From: Bacteroidales bacterium
Lineage (GTDB): Bacteria > Bacteroidota > Bacteroidia > Bacteroidales > UBA4181
Assembly: GCA_031259205.1 (NCBI GenBank)
Contig: JAIRLS010000266.1
Coordinates: forward strand, 1-13,330
Reading direction: 5' to 3'
Length of the DNA stretch: 13,330 nucleotides
In this document: piece by piece, positions 1-6,260 of the stretch
How the letters are laid out: the number at the start of each line of letters is the position of its first letter
Numbering within the stretch: position 1 is the first letter of the stretch
Notes under the pieces: generated by a model
Database searches by the model: none
The model's input: the letters and a program-made list of their open reading frames with translations, nothing else
Told to the model about the DNA's origin: nothing
Position numbers and translations under genes: made by a program

Positions 1-153
1 ATAACGAAAGCGCAGAAAATCTCCGGCCGTCATCCATAAACTGCCGGCTCTTTATTTTCACGGTACGGACGTTTCGGCAGCGTTAAAACCCTTGCCGGAG
101 CAGGCGGGAAAAGTTTTTCATCCTGTCCGTTTGCCCATTTGAAGATTTTCACG
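1..153. other. Left-edge region without a recognisable gene
   Basis: No coding region can be supported here. One forward frame is open from base 1 to a TAA at 37-39 (12 codons, ending SGRHP), which could be the tail of an upstream gene. A short minus-strand frame is also open to the window edge (GTG then KIKSRQF...). Both are too short to assign. A weak inverted repeat (CCGGC at 23-27, GCCGG at 43-47) followed by a T-rich stretch could be the end of an upstream transcript, but the 15-nt loop makes it a poor terminator. Confidence 0.4.
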
Positions 154-161
154 TACCTTTG
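130..161 (+). promoter_or_regulatory. Bacteroidota-type promoter for mgtE-rpiB
   Basis: A -33 element TTTG (130-133) and a -7 element TACCTTTG (154-161, full match to TAnnTTTG) are separated by 20 bp, the spacing usual for the primary sigma factor of this phylum. Transcription should begin near 167-170, which leaves an unusually long leader of about 150 nt before mgtE at 316. Confidence 0.72.
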
Positions 162-167
162 CAAAAA

Positions 168-315
168 AAATCGGAGGCTCTCCGAAAGTAGTAACTAAAA
201 TAAAAAAAATGGACGAAGGACCCTATCCTGAGCGCAGTAAACAAGAGTAACTCATATCTGTAAGAGCCTCAAGGTCTCTTTACAGAGAGAAATTATAATG
301 TAAGGAGATCATATC
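168..315 (+). promoter_or_regulatory. Structured mgtE leader, candidate cis-regulator
   Basis: The presumed 5' UTR holds several elements in order. A perfect 6-bp hairpin lies at 171-185 (TCGGAG, loop GCT, CTCCGA). A 13-codon upstream ORF follows at 209-250. A bulged hairpin lies at 260-283 (GTAAGAGCC, loop TCAA, GGTCTCTTTAC). A competing hairpin at 275-288 (TCTCT, loop TTAC, AGAGA) uses the same bases. A start-stop pair ATG-TAA lies at 298-303, and a real Shine-Dalgarno GGAG at 304-307. Overlapping alternative stems between a short leader ORF and a strong ribosome site are the layout expected of an attenuator or riboswitch. It does not match the M-box as I know it. Regulation by Mg2+ is inferred only from the downstream gene. 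Confidence 0.45.
209..250 (+). CDS. Possible 13-aa leader peptide upstream of mgtE
   Basis: ATG at 209 opens a 13-codon frame encoding MDEGPYPERSKQE, ending at TAA 248-250. The run AAAATAAAAAAA before the ATG is the usual translation-start context in Bacteroidota, which rarely use Shine-Dalgarno sites. The start of the peptide is acidic and proline-containing (D2, E3, P5, P7, E8). Such compositions are known in enterobacteria (MgtL, leader of mgtA) to destabilise translating ribosomes at low Mg2+. Here the same kind of peptide precedes a different Mg2+ transporter gene. Expression is not shown, and a frame this short can arise by chance. Confidence 0.35.
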   Translation: MDEGPYPERSKQE

Positions 316-1656
316 ATGAATGAAACCGGAGTACATTTCCGTGAATTAATTGAAGCCAAAAGCTGGAAAACCCTTAAACACGAGGTCAATGAACTTGACC
401 CTCTTCAACTGGCCGAAATCATTGAAGAGATGTCGAAGACAGACGAAATTTTTATTTTTCGCCTGTTGTTGCGTCAGCGTGCGAAAGAGACTTTCCAGTT
501 CCTTTCGCACGACAAGCAGGAGGAAATCGTCAACGGGCTGGCCACCTACAGCAACATTGTTACCGGCCTGCTCAACGACCTCGACCCCGACGACCGTACC
601 GCCTTTTTTGAAGAACTGCCCGGCGCCGTCAGCCAGCGATTAGTACAGTTGCTTTCGGCGGAAGAACGCCAGATTGCAACCCGGTTGCTCGGATACCCCG
701 AAGACAGCATCGGACGCCTTATGACGCCCGAATATGTGGCGGTAAAACCCTATTATACCGTATCGGAAGCGCTGGAACACATACGTAAATTCGGTCGTGA
801 TTCGGAAACGTTAAATGTCATCTATGTGGTGGACGACAATTGGCGGCTGATTGACGACGTTCGCATCAAGGAAATCATTCTGGCATCTCCCGAACAAAAA
901 ATCTCGGAAATCAGCGACAATCGTTTTGTTTCGCTCAACGCTTTCGACGATCAGGAAGTGGCCATCAAATACTTTCAGGATCATGACCGTATCGCCTTGC
1001 CGGTGGTAGATATTGACAAAACCCTGTTGGGGATTGTCACCTTCGACGACGTGATGGACGTGGTGGAAGAAGAAAATACCGAAGATTTCCACAAATTCGG
1101 CGCCTTTCAGGAGGCTATTGTCAATCCCCTCAAAGCACGGTATGCCTACCTCTACAAACAGCGGGTCTTTTGGCTTACCGCACTGGTATTTATGAATGTT
1201 TTTTCGGGCGCTGCCATCTCCTTTTTCGGAAATGTAATCGAACAAACGGTTTCATTAGTATTCTTTTTGCCTTTGCTCATCGGAAGCGGCGGTAACGCCG
1301 GTTCGCAATCCGCAACCTTGATGATTCGGGCTATTGCCATCGGCGACGTCGAACTGAAAGATTGGGTTCGCTTGCTGGGCAAGGAACTGTGTGTATCGTT
1401 CCTGCTGGGATGTACTATGGCCGTGGGCGTATCGTTGATTGCCGAGTTCAGGGCGCCGGAAATACTGTCGGTGGTAGCGCTCACTATGGTGCTGACCGTG
1501 ATCACCGGCAGTCTGATAGGTCTGGTACTGCCGTTCATTTTCACCAAACTGCGGCTTGACCCGGCAACGGCAAGCGCCCCCCTCATCAGTTGCATCTCCG
1601 ACATAACGGGTGTGATGATCTACTTTTCCGTCGCTACCTGGATTTTACAAGTATAA
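316..1656 (+). CDS. mgtE: MgtE family magnesium transporter
   Basis: Inner-membrane Mg2+ channel/transporter of the MgtE (SLC41-like) family, 446 aa, normal full length. Residues about 20-130 form the helical MgtE N domain. Residues about 135-255 form the pair of CBS domains that sense cytoplasmic Mg2+ (SIGRLMTPEYVAV at 131-143; GIVTFDDVMDVVEEE at 239-253). From about residue 283 the chain is hydrophobic, with around five membrane segments. The pore signature GGNAGSQ is at 325-331, and the conserved pore aspartate lies in the C-terminal SDITGVMIYF motif (D429). The ATG at 316 has a clear GGAG Shine-Dalgarno at 304-307, unusual for this phylum, which fixes the start. It is preceded by a long structured leader and followed after 30 nt by rpiB, probably in the same transcript. 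Assignment is firm. Confidence 0.96.
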   Translation: MNETGVHFRELIEAKSWKTLKHEVNELDPLQLAEIIEEMSKTDEIFIFRLLLRQRAKETFQFLSHDKQEEIVNGLATYSNIVTGLLNDLDPDDRTAFFEELPGAVSQRLVQLLSAEERQIATRLLGYPEDSIGRLMTPEYVAVKPYYTVSEALEHIRKFGRDSETLNVIYVVDDNWRLIDDVRIKEIILASPEQKISEISDNRFVSLNAFDDQEVAIKYFQDHDRIALPVVDIDKTLLGIVTFDDVMDVVEEENTEDFHKFGAFQEAIVNPLKARYAYLYKQRVFWLTALVFMNVFSGAAISFFGNVIEQTVSLVFFLPLLIGSGGNAGSQSATLMIRAIAIGDVELKDWVRLLGKELCVSFLLGCTMAVGVSLIAEFRAPEILSVVALTMVLTVITGSLIGLVLPFIFTKLRLDPATASAPLISCISDITGVMIYFSVATWILQV

Positions 1657-1670
1657 ATAAAGTATAAATA
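1649..1670 (+). repeat. 11-bp tandem duplication at the mgtE stop codon
   Basis: The unit AAGTATAAATA occurs twice back to back (1649-1659 and 1660-1670). The first copy contains the mgtE stop codon TAA (1654-1656). It looks like a small slippage duplication in the spacer before rpiB. No function is evident. Confidence 0.6.
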
Positions 1671-1686
1671 AAACATTCTAATTTTA

Positions 1687-2133
1687 ATGATAATGAAAAC
1701 TGTAGGAATTGCCAATGACCACGCCGGATATGAAATGAAATGCGGTTTAACGGATTATCTTCTGAAAAAAGGTTACGCGGTCAATAATTTCGGCACAGAC
1801 GGTACAACAGCCGTTGATTATCCCGATTACGCCCATCCGCTGGCGCTTGCGGTAGAAAAAGGCCTTTGCGATGCGGGAATTTCCATTTGCGGTTCCGGCA
1901 ACGGAATTAACATGACCGTTAACAAACATGCCGGCATAAGGGGCGCCCTGTGCTGGCTGCCGGAAATCAGCCGTTTGGCGAGAGCGCATAACAATGCCAA
2001 TATCTGCTCGTTACCCGCGCGTTTCATCTCCATGGAAACAGCCATCGCCATTGTTGACGCCTTTTTGTCCACACCGTTTGAAGGCGGACGGCATCAACTC
2101 CGAATCGAAAAAATCAAGATTCAACAAGCATAG
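1687..2133 (+). CDS. rpiB: Ribose-5-phosphate isomerase B (RpiB/LacA/LacB family)
   Basis: Cytoplasmic enzyme interconverting ribose 5-phosphate and ribulose 5-phosphate in the non-oxidative pentose phosphate pathway. The 148-aa protein is the family's usual size. It shows the N-terminal NDHAGYEMK motif (10-18), DYPDYAHPLA (44-53), the active-site loop ICGSGNGINM (67-76) with the catalytic cysteine at C68, ARAHNNAN with H101 at the position of the catalytic histidine, and the C-terminal FEGGRHQ (131-137). The ATG at 1693 (MKTVGIA) matches family N termini better than the one at 1687 (MIMKTV), so the true start may be two codons later. It sits 30 nt after mgtE with no visible promoter or terminator between, so co-transcription is likely; a functional link to Mg2+ uptake is not obvious. 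Confidence 0.93.
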   Translation: MIMKTVGIANDHAGYEMKCGLTDYLLKKGYAVNNFGTDGTTAVDYPDYAHPLALAVEKGLCDAGISICGSGNGINMTVNKHAGIRGALCWLPEISRLARAHNNANICSLPARFISMETAIAIVDAFLSTPFEGGRHQLRIEKIKIQQA

Positions 2134-2310
2134 CTTTACATGCAGGCTGTTTTTTGCCTTCGATTTGATTTATTTTCATAAATATTGTTAAAAAAACTTT
2201 CTTTTTAATGAATTTATTATCATCTTTGCATTAAATATATTGTTAAATATTTTTTTTGACAATATACCATAAAATTTTATAAATTTTTCATAACCAATAA
2301 TTTAAACAAA
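2134..2310 (+). promoter_or_regulatory. AT-rich spacer with probable promoter for the oxidoreductase
   Basis: This 177-bp spacer is strongly AT-rich and holds no ORF. CATCTTTGCA at 2221-2230 matches the -7 TAnnTTTG element at seven of eight positions and is the best promoter candidate, without a convincing -33 partner. A second weaker pair is TTTG 2255-2258 with TAAATTTT 2280-2287, 21 bp apart. No strong terminator is seen after rpiB. Confidence 0.35.
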
Positions 2311-3786
2311 ATGAAAAGTAAAGTATCAAGAAGATCTTTTATCGGAACGTCGGCCACTGCCGCCGCAGCTTTTACGATTATTCCCAGCCGTGCAATGGGA
2401 GGCGTATTGGGACACAAAGCCCCAAGCGACAAGTTGAACATTGCCGCAGTAGGTATCGGAGGCATGGGCAATGCCAACATTAAAAACGTAAAAGGGTCGG
2501 AAAACATCGTAGCCTTGTGCGATGTGGATTGGAAGTACGCCGGCAAAGTGTTCAAGGAAAACCCGAACGCCAAAAAATACTGGGACTGGCGCAAAATGTA
2601 CGACGAGATGGGCAAGTCTATTGATGCCGTTATCGTTGCTACTGCCGACCATACGCACGCTATTATTGCCGCAACAGCCATCACGCTGGGTAAACATGTG
2701 TATGTGCAGAAACCGTTGACTCATTCGGTTTATGAATCCCGGCTGCTTACCAAACTGGCAGCCAAGTACAAAGTGGCCACCCAGATGGGCAATCAAGGTT
2801 CGTCCCACTCCGGCGTCCGTCAGGTATGCGACTGGATTGCCGCCGGCGTAATAGGCGAAGTAAAAAGAGTAGACTGCGCTACCAACCGTCCCATTTGGCC
2901 GCAAGGATTGAATGCACCCAAACAGGGAATGTGGGTGCCCGACACGCTGAACTGGGATTTGTTCACCGGTCCGGCAAAACTCCGTCCCTTCCATGAAATC
3001 TATCACCCGTGGAACTGGCGCGGATGGTGGGATTACGGCACAGGCGCGCTTGGCGATATGGCCTGTCATGTCATGCATCCTATTTTTAAAGGCTTAAAAT
3101 TAGGCTATCCCACAAAAGTACAGGGAAGCAGCACGCTGTTGCTTACCGATTGCGCTCCTACCGCACAAAGCGTACGGCTGGTTTTCCCTGCCCGTCCCGA
3201 ACATAATACCAAGAAAGTAAAATATCCCGAAGTAGAAGTGTATTGGACAGACGGCGGAATAACGCCTATCTTGCCTGCCAATTTCCCCAAAGACAAGAGA
3301 TTGAACACCGACGGTCCGGTTATTTTCCATGGAAGTAAGGACACTCTGATTTGCAGTTGTTACGGCGCCAACCCGTGGCTGCTTTCGGGAGGAACACCCG
3401 TATCCCCGAAAACGCAACGCGAAATCACCCTTAGCCACGAAATGGACTGGGTACGCGCCTGCAAGGAAAACGCGGATACCAGAGTACCAAGCGCTTCCGA
3501 CTTCAGCGAAGCCGGACCGTTCAACGAAATGGTAGTAATGGGCGTATTGGCGGTAAGATTGCAAGGACTGCACAAAGAATTGGAATGGGATGGTCCGAAC
3601 ATGAAATTCACCAATATTTCGGATACCGAAAAACTGAAATTCGTCATCTCCGACGATTTCCATGTAGTAGACGGCGATCCCAAGTTCGACAAAACCTACA
3701 CCCCCGAAATCCCTGCACTGTCTTTCGCTCAGGAACTGATCAAGCATAACTATCGCGAAGGATGGTCATTGCCTGCGATGCCCTGA
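2311..3786 (+). CDS. Tat-exported Gfo/Idh/MocA family oxidoreductase
   Basis: NAD(P)-dependent sugar oxidoreductase of the Gfo/Idh/MocA family, 491 aa. The N terminus is a twin-arginine signal (SRRSFIG at 6-12, then an Ala-rich hydrophobic stretch), so the folded, cofactor-loaded enzyme is predicted in the periplasm. The Rossmann fold starts at about residue 42 with the nucleotide-binding GIGGMG (48-53). The usual catalytic EKP motif reads QKP (133-135), keeping the lysine K134. GDMACHVMHP (248-257) carries the conserved active-site histidines of the C-terminal domain. The next gene encodes a DUF1080 lipoprotein. In Bacteroides such pairs oxidise a glycoside at C3 and then cleave the 3-keto product, so I infer a 3-dehydrogenase role. 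The exact sugar cannot be read from sequence. A terminator hairpin follows the stop by 18 nt. Confidence 0.9.
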   Translation: MKSKVSRRSFIGTSATAAAAFTIIPSRAMGGVLGHKAPSDKLNIAAVGIGGMGNANIKNVKGSENIVALCDVDWKYAGKVFKENPNAKKYWDWRKMYDEMGKSIDAVIVATADHTHAIIAATAITLGKHVYVQKPLTHSVYESRLLTKLAAKYKVATQMGNQGSSHSGVRQVCDWIAAGVIGEVKRVDCATNRPIWPQGLNAPKQGMWVPDTLNWDLFTGPAKLRPFHEIYHPWNWRGWWDYGTGALGDMACHVMHPIFKGLKLGYPTKVQGSSTLLLTDCAPTAQSVRLVFPARPEHNTKKVKYPEVEVYWTDGGITPILPANFPKDKRLNTDGPVIFHGSKDTLICSCYGANPWLLSGGTPVSPKTQREITLSHEMDWVRACKENADTRVPSASDFSEAGPFNEMVVMGVLAVRLQGLHKELEWDGPNMKFTNISDTEKLKFVISDDFHVVDGDPKFDKTYTPEIPALSFAQELIKHNYREGWSLPAMP

Positions 3787-3804
3787 TTTTTTAGCAATTG
3801 ACTT

Positions 3805-3833
3805 AAATCCGCACGTGATTTTCGTGCGGATTT
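3805..3833 (+). terminator. Rho-independent terminator-like hairpin after the oxidoreductase
   Basis: A perfect 11-bp stem (AAATCCGCACG 3805-3815, CGTGCGGATTT 3823-3833) with a 7-nt loop is followed by a T-rich stretch (ATTCATTTTTA). It lies between the oxidoreductase and the lipoprotein gene, so it should end or attenuate the first transcript. The sequence is near-symmetric and could work in both directions. Confidence 0.75.
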
Positions 3834-3884
3834 ATTCATTTTTAAAATACATTAATATAGAATATAAATAAAATAAAAAAAACA

Positions 3885-4754
3885 ATGAAAACAAATTTTA
3901 GTTTAGTCATGATTGCCTTATTTTTAACGGCAGTTTTTTCTTCCTGCGGCGGCGGAGCCTCCAAACCGGTACAGAAAGAATACGTAATTACTACGACGGA
4001 AACCGTCGTACCGTCCAAGGACAGTGTGCCGGAATACGTCATCGTTGATAAAACGCAGGTAGATTTGGCCTGTTTCCCGCAAGACAAGGACGGATATTAT
4101 GAACTTTTCGACGGGAAGACCTTCTATGGCTGGAGAGGTTACCTCCGCGACGATGTTCCCAAAAGATGGATAATTGAAGACGGCGCTATCAAATTCAACG
4201 GAAGCGGCGGCGGAGAAGCCCAGGAACAAGACGGGGGAGACTTGGTGTTTGCCCGCAAATTCAAAAATTTCGAATTGTCTATTGATTGGAAAGCATCCAA
4301 AGCCGCCAATTCCGGAATCCTTTATCTCGCACAGGAAATCAAAGGTCAACCGATTTACATCTCCGCGCCGGAAAGCCAAGTGCTGGACAATGATAACCAT
4401 CCCGACGCCAAATTGGGCGTTGACGGCAATCGCCAGTCCTCCTCCCTGTATGACATGATACCTGCTAATCCTCAGAATGCCAAACCTTTCGGCGAATGGA
4501 ACAATACCACCATCACCGTATTCAAAGGAACGGTAATTCATGCCCAAAACGGCAAAACCGTACTGGAATACCATCTGTGGACGCCGCAATGGACGGAACT
4601 GCTGCAAGCAAGCAAGTTCAGCAAAGCAAAATGGCCGTTGGCGTTCGAACTGTTAAATAATTGCGGAGGAGCTAACCGCGAAGGCTATTTCGGTTTACAG
4701 GATCATGGCGACGACGTATGGTACAAAAACATCAAAATTAAAATATTAGATTAA
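3885..4754 (+). CDS. DUF1080 (3-keto-disaccharide hydrolase family) lipoprotein
   Basis: Secreted lipoprotein of 289 aa. A hydrophobic signal (residues 5-19) ends in FSSC with the predicted lipid-bearing C21, then a glycine-rich tether (CGGGASK). The DUF1080 / 3keto-disac_hyd domain (PF06439, a concanavalin-like beta-sandwich) spans about 70-288: ELFDGKTFYGW (73-83), NSGILYLAQE (142-151), ESQVLDNDNHPDA (163-175) and the closing GYFGLQDHGDDVWYKNIKI (267-285). Members of this family cleave 3-keto-glycosides made by Gfo/Idh dehydrogenases, which fits the exported oxidoreductase just upstream. The ATG at 3885 lies in an A-rich context (AAAAAAAACAATG). No clear TAnnTTTG promoter is seen in the 51 nt after the upstream hairpin, so expression may come from read-through or a weak promoter. 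Substrate is unknown. Confidence 0.9.
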   Translation: MKTNFSLVMIALFLTAVFSSCGGGASKPVQKEYVITTTETVVPSKDSVPEYVIVDKTQVDLACFPQDKDGYYELFDGKTFYGWRGYLRDDVPKRWIIEDGAIKFNGSGGGEAQEQDGGDLVFARKFKNFELSIDWKASKAANSGILYLAQEIKGQPIYISAPESQVLDNDNHPDAKLGVDGNRQSSSLYDMIPANPQNAKPFGEWNNTTITVFKGTVIHAQNGKTVLEYHLWTPQWTELLQASKFSKAKWPLAFELLNNCGGANREGYFGLQDHGDDVWYKNIKIKILD

Positions 4755-4778
4755 TATTTGGTTCATATTTGTTAAATT

Positions 4779-4809
4779 AAAGCTGCTTTTTCATGCAAAA
4801 AGCAGCTTT
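4779..4809. terminator. Strong hairpin terminator, probably bidirectional
   Basis: A perfect 13-bp stem (AAAGCTGCTTTTT 4779-4791, AAAAAGCAGCTTT 4797-4809) with a 5-nt loop is followed by TTCTTTC on the plus strand. It lies between two convergent genes, the DUF1080 lipoprotein and tsaB, whose stop codon is at 4837-4839. The A-rich left flank gives a T-rich tail on the minus strand, so it probably serves both. Confidence 0.85.
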
Positions 4810-4836
4810 TTCTTTCATGAAGGCGACCGCCATTCC

Positions 4837-5556
4837 CTATTCGGACAGTCCGGTTCGGAATACGCTCTTGCGCGGCTTACCGGCAATGAAATCCTTTAAA
4901 TAACAAGGTTCCGAATAAGCGACGCTCTCAAAGTGACCGTTTTGGTACGCCTTCCACGCATCGCTGATCATATCCCGCGCCGAATAACCGTAAGATAACG
5001 GGAAAATCGCATGAGGATGCTGAAATAACGACTTACATTTGTCCGCACCGCTACCGATAAAATAAATGGGCTGATTTTCAATCCATTCATCAAAAGAATG
5101 TTCGTTAATAATTTCGGCGCAAGTTTCTTTCACCGTATTTCTTTTGCTGTCGAACAGAGCAGTATAGACTTCCATCCGTCTTGCATCTATCATCGGGCAA
5201 ATCAATGCATCGGAGGCGATCAAAGGCTCTTGCCGAAGCAGCCCGTTCGCCATGGCGCGCAAAGTGGGGATCGCAATCAGCGGTATGCCGGCCCCATAGC
5301 ATAAACCTTTGGCCGTGGACATGCCTATCCGCAGCCCCGTGTATGAACCGGGACCTGCGCCAACCGCAACCGCCGCCAAGTGGGACACACCGATATGAGC
5401 CTGCCTCAACACAAAGTCAATTAATGACATAAGCATCGCGGCATGGTTCCGTTCTTCCGTACTTTCAATAAAAGCAATGCACTCCTCATCTTGCGATAAA
5501 GACACAGAACACCTGTCAGAAGATGTTTCCATTTGAAGAATAAGGGAGTATGCCAT
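4837..5556 (-). CDS. tsaB: tRNA t6A37 threonylcarbamoyltransferase complex subunit TsaB
   Basis: TsaB is the ASKHA-fold scaffold subunit that works with TsaD and TsaE to transfer threonylcarbamoyl to A37 of ANN-decoding tRNAs in the cytoplasm. The N terminus MAYSLILQMETSSDRCSVSL is typical, followed by the most conserved family block GAGPGSYTGLRIGMSTAKG and a C-terminal YLKDFIAGKPRK. I choose the ATG at 5556 (239 aa). The open frame extends upstream to a TTG at 5574, but a clear promoter (-7 element at 5587-5580) puts the transcription start around there, so the longer form would have no leader. It is transcribed convergently with the DUF1080 gene and lies downstream of a small HTH gene on the same strand, with its own promoter. 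Confidence 0.93.
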   Translation of the reverse strand: MAYSLILQMETSSDRCSVSLSQDEECIAFIESTEERNHAAMLMSLIDFVLRQAHIGVSHLAAVAVGAGPGSYTGLRIGMSTAKGLCYGAGIPLIAIPTLRAMANGLLRQEPLIASDALICPMIDARRMEVYTALFDSKRNTVKETCAEIINEHSFDEWIENQPIYFIGSGADKCKSLFQHPHAIFPLSYGYSARDMISDAWKAYQNGHFESVAYSEPCYLKDFIAGKPRKSVFRTGLSE

Positions 5557-5579
5557 ACTTTCTACTCTGTTCAAAACTG

Positions 5580-5611
5580 CAAAGATAAATATCTTAATGG
5601 TTCTGCGTCAA
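5580..5611 (-). promoter_or_regulatory. Promoter for tsaB
   Basis: On the minus strand, TTG (5611-5609) and TATCTTTG (5587-5580, full match to TAnnTTTG) are separated by 21 bp, the standard Bacteroidota promoter. The start site falls at about 5573-5575, about 18 nt before the tsaB ATG at 5556, and it supports that start codon. The -33 element is only 8 bp beyond the stop of the HTH gene. Confidence 0.75.
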
Positions 5612-5619
5612 GGATATTT

Positions 5620-5940
5620 TTATTGTTTGGCTAAAATATCTTTTAACATGTCATTCAAATCCTTTGTCAGAGAATCAATTTTCTGATGAATGATGTTTGG
5701 TGTCACCTGTTTGTCGGCACCGTTGATATTTGTACCTGTCGAATTGCTTGAATCCGTTGTAAACCAATAAGACATAGGACACCCTAATACTTGGGAAATA
5801 CGTTCCAAAACCTCTACCTTCATGGACTTGTTTCGTATCATTTGATGCAATCCCTGCTCGGTTATATCTATCTTATAACACAAATCTCTGATCGACATCC
5901 TTTTACGATCAAGTTCCGCTTTAATTCGATTATAGTCCAT
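5620..5940 (-). CDS. Small XRE-type helix-turn-helix protein
   Basis: A 106-aa DNA-binding protein. Residues about 5-60 form an XRE/Cro-like HTH (MSIRDLCYKIDITEQGLHQM at 15-34 is the turn region, and VLERISQVLGCPMSYWF at 44-60 closes the domain). A polar linker rich in Ser, Thr and Asn follows (63-80), then an amphipathic C-terminal helix (86-105) that looks like a short dimerising coiled coil. Such small single-domain regulators are common in Bacteroidota and their targets are usually unknown. It is transcribed toward tsaB and away from nqrA, so it could act on the shared intergenic region, but nothing in the sequence proves it. Start ATG at 5940 is the only good one. Confidence 0.85.
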   Translation of the reverse strand: MDYNRIKAELDRKRMSIRDLCYKIDITEQGLHQMIRNKSMKVEVLERISQVLGCPMSYWFTTDSSNSTGTNINGADKQVTPNIIHQKIDSLTKDLNDMLKDILAKQ

Positions 5941-6136
5941 TTTTTAAGCTTTAGATCGAGTGACTTTAAAAAAATGTTTCACACATAAACGATTATTTAT
6001 TTTAGCGAGATAAAAGTAATACATTTTTTTTAAAGATACGCCAAAGTAAAAAAGTTTTATTTTTTTTATGAACATACTTTATTGCAACCCCACTTTTTAT
6101 TGAGAAAACAGAATGTGTGTTTTTTACGTTTTTTTC

Positions 6137-6150
6137 TGACGGTTACGTCA
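6137..6150. promoter_or_regulatory. Dyad TGACG-N4-CGTCA, possible operator
   Basis: A perfect 5-bp inverted repeat with a 4-bp spacer stands out in an otherwise AT-rich divergent intergenic region, 71 bp upstream of the nqrA -33 element. The half-site spacing resembles Crp/Fnr-family boxes, though the bases differ from both classic consensus sequences. Too short to exclude chance. Confidence 0.25.
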
Positions 6151-6207
6151 TATAGCTCTAAAATTACATAAATAAAAATTTAGTTTCCGGATATTTTATC
6201 AAGATAG

Positions 6208-6239
6208 TTTGATTATTCAATAGAACAATGTTATTTTTG
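6208..6239 (+). promoter_or_regulatory. Promoter for nqrA
   Basis: TTTG at 6208-6211 and TATTTTTG at 6232-6239 (full match to TAnnTTTG) are separated by 20 bp. The predicted start near 6246 gives a leader of only about 15 nt before the nqrA ATG at 6261, with no Shine-Dalgarno. Confidence 0.75.
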
Positions 6240-6260
6240 TACTTTTAATAATCTTGTGGT

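Larger units (their letters stand above)
5941..6260. promoter_or_regulatory. Divergent AT-rich intergenic region, HTH gene / nqrA
   Basis: 320 bp without a gene, with many T and A runs. The nqrA promoter is at its right end. On the left, the HTH gene has only imperfect -7 candidates (minus-strand TATCTTTA at 6038-6031, TTACTTTG at 6049-6042) without a good -33. A short dyad, TGACG-GTTA-CGTCA at 6137-6150, may be an operator. No RNA gene or further ORF is recognised. Confidence 0.5.

Noticed and set aside
1..140. End of an upstream gene or start of a divergent minus-strand gene
   Set aside because: Open frames are too short to support either; left as an unassigned edge.
2326..3078. 250-aa open frame on the minus strand within the oxidoreductase gene
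   Set aside because: Antisense shadow of the Gfo/Idh/MocA gene, whose motifs are clear; no recognisable domain or start context.
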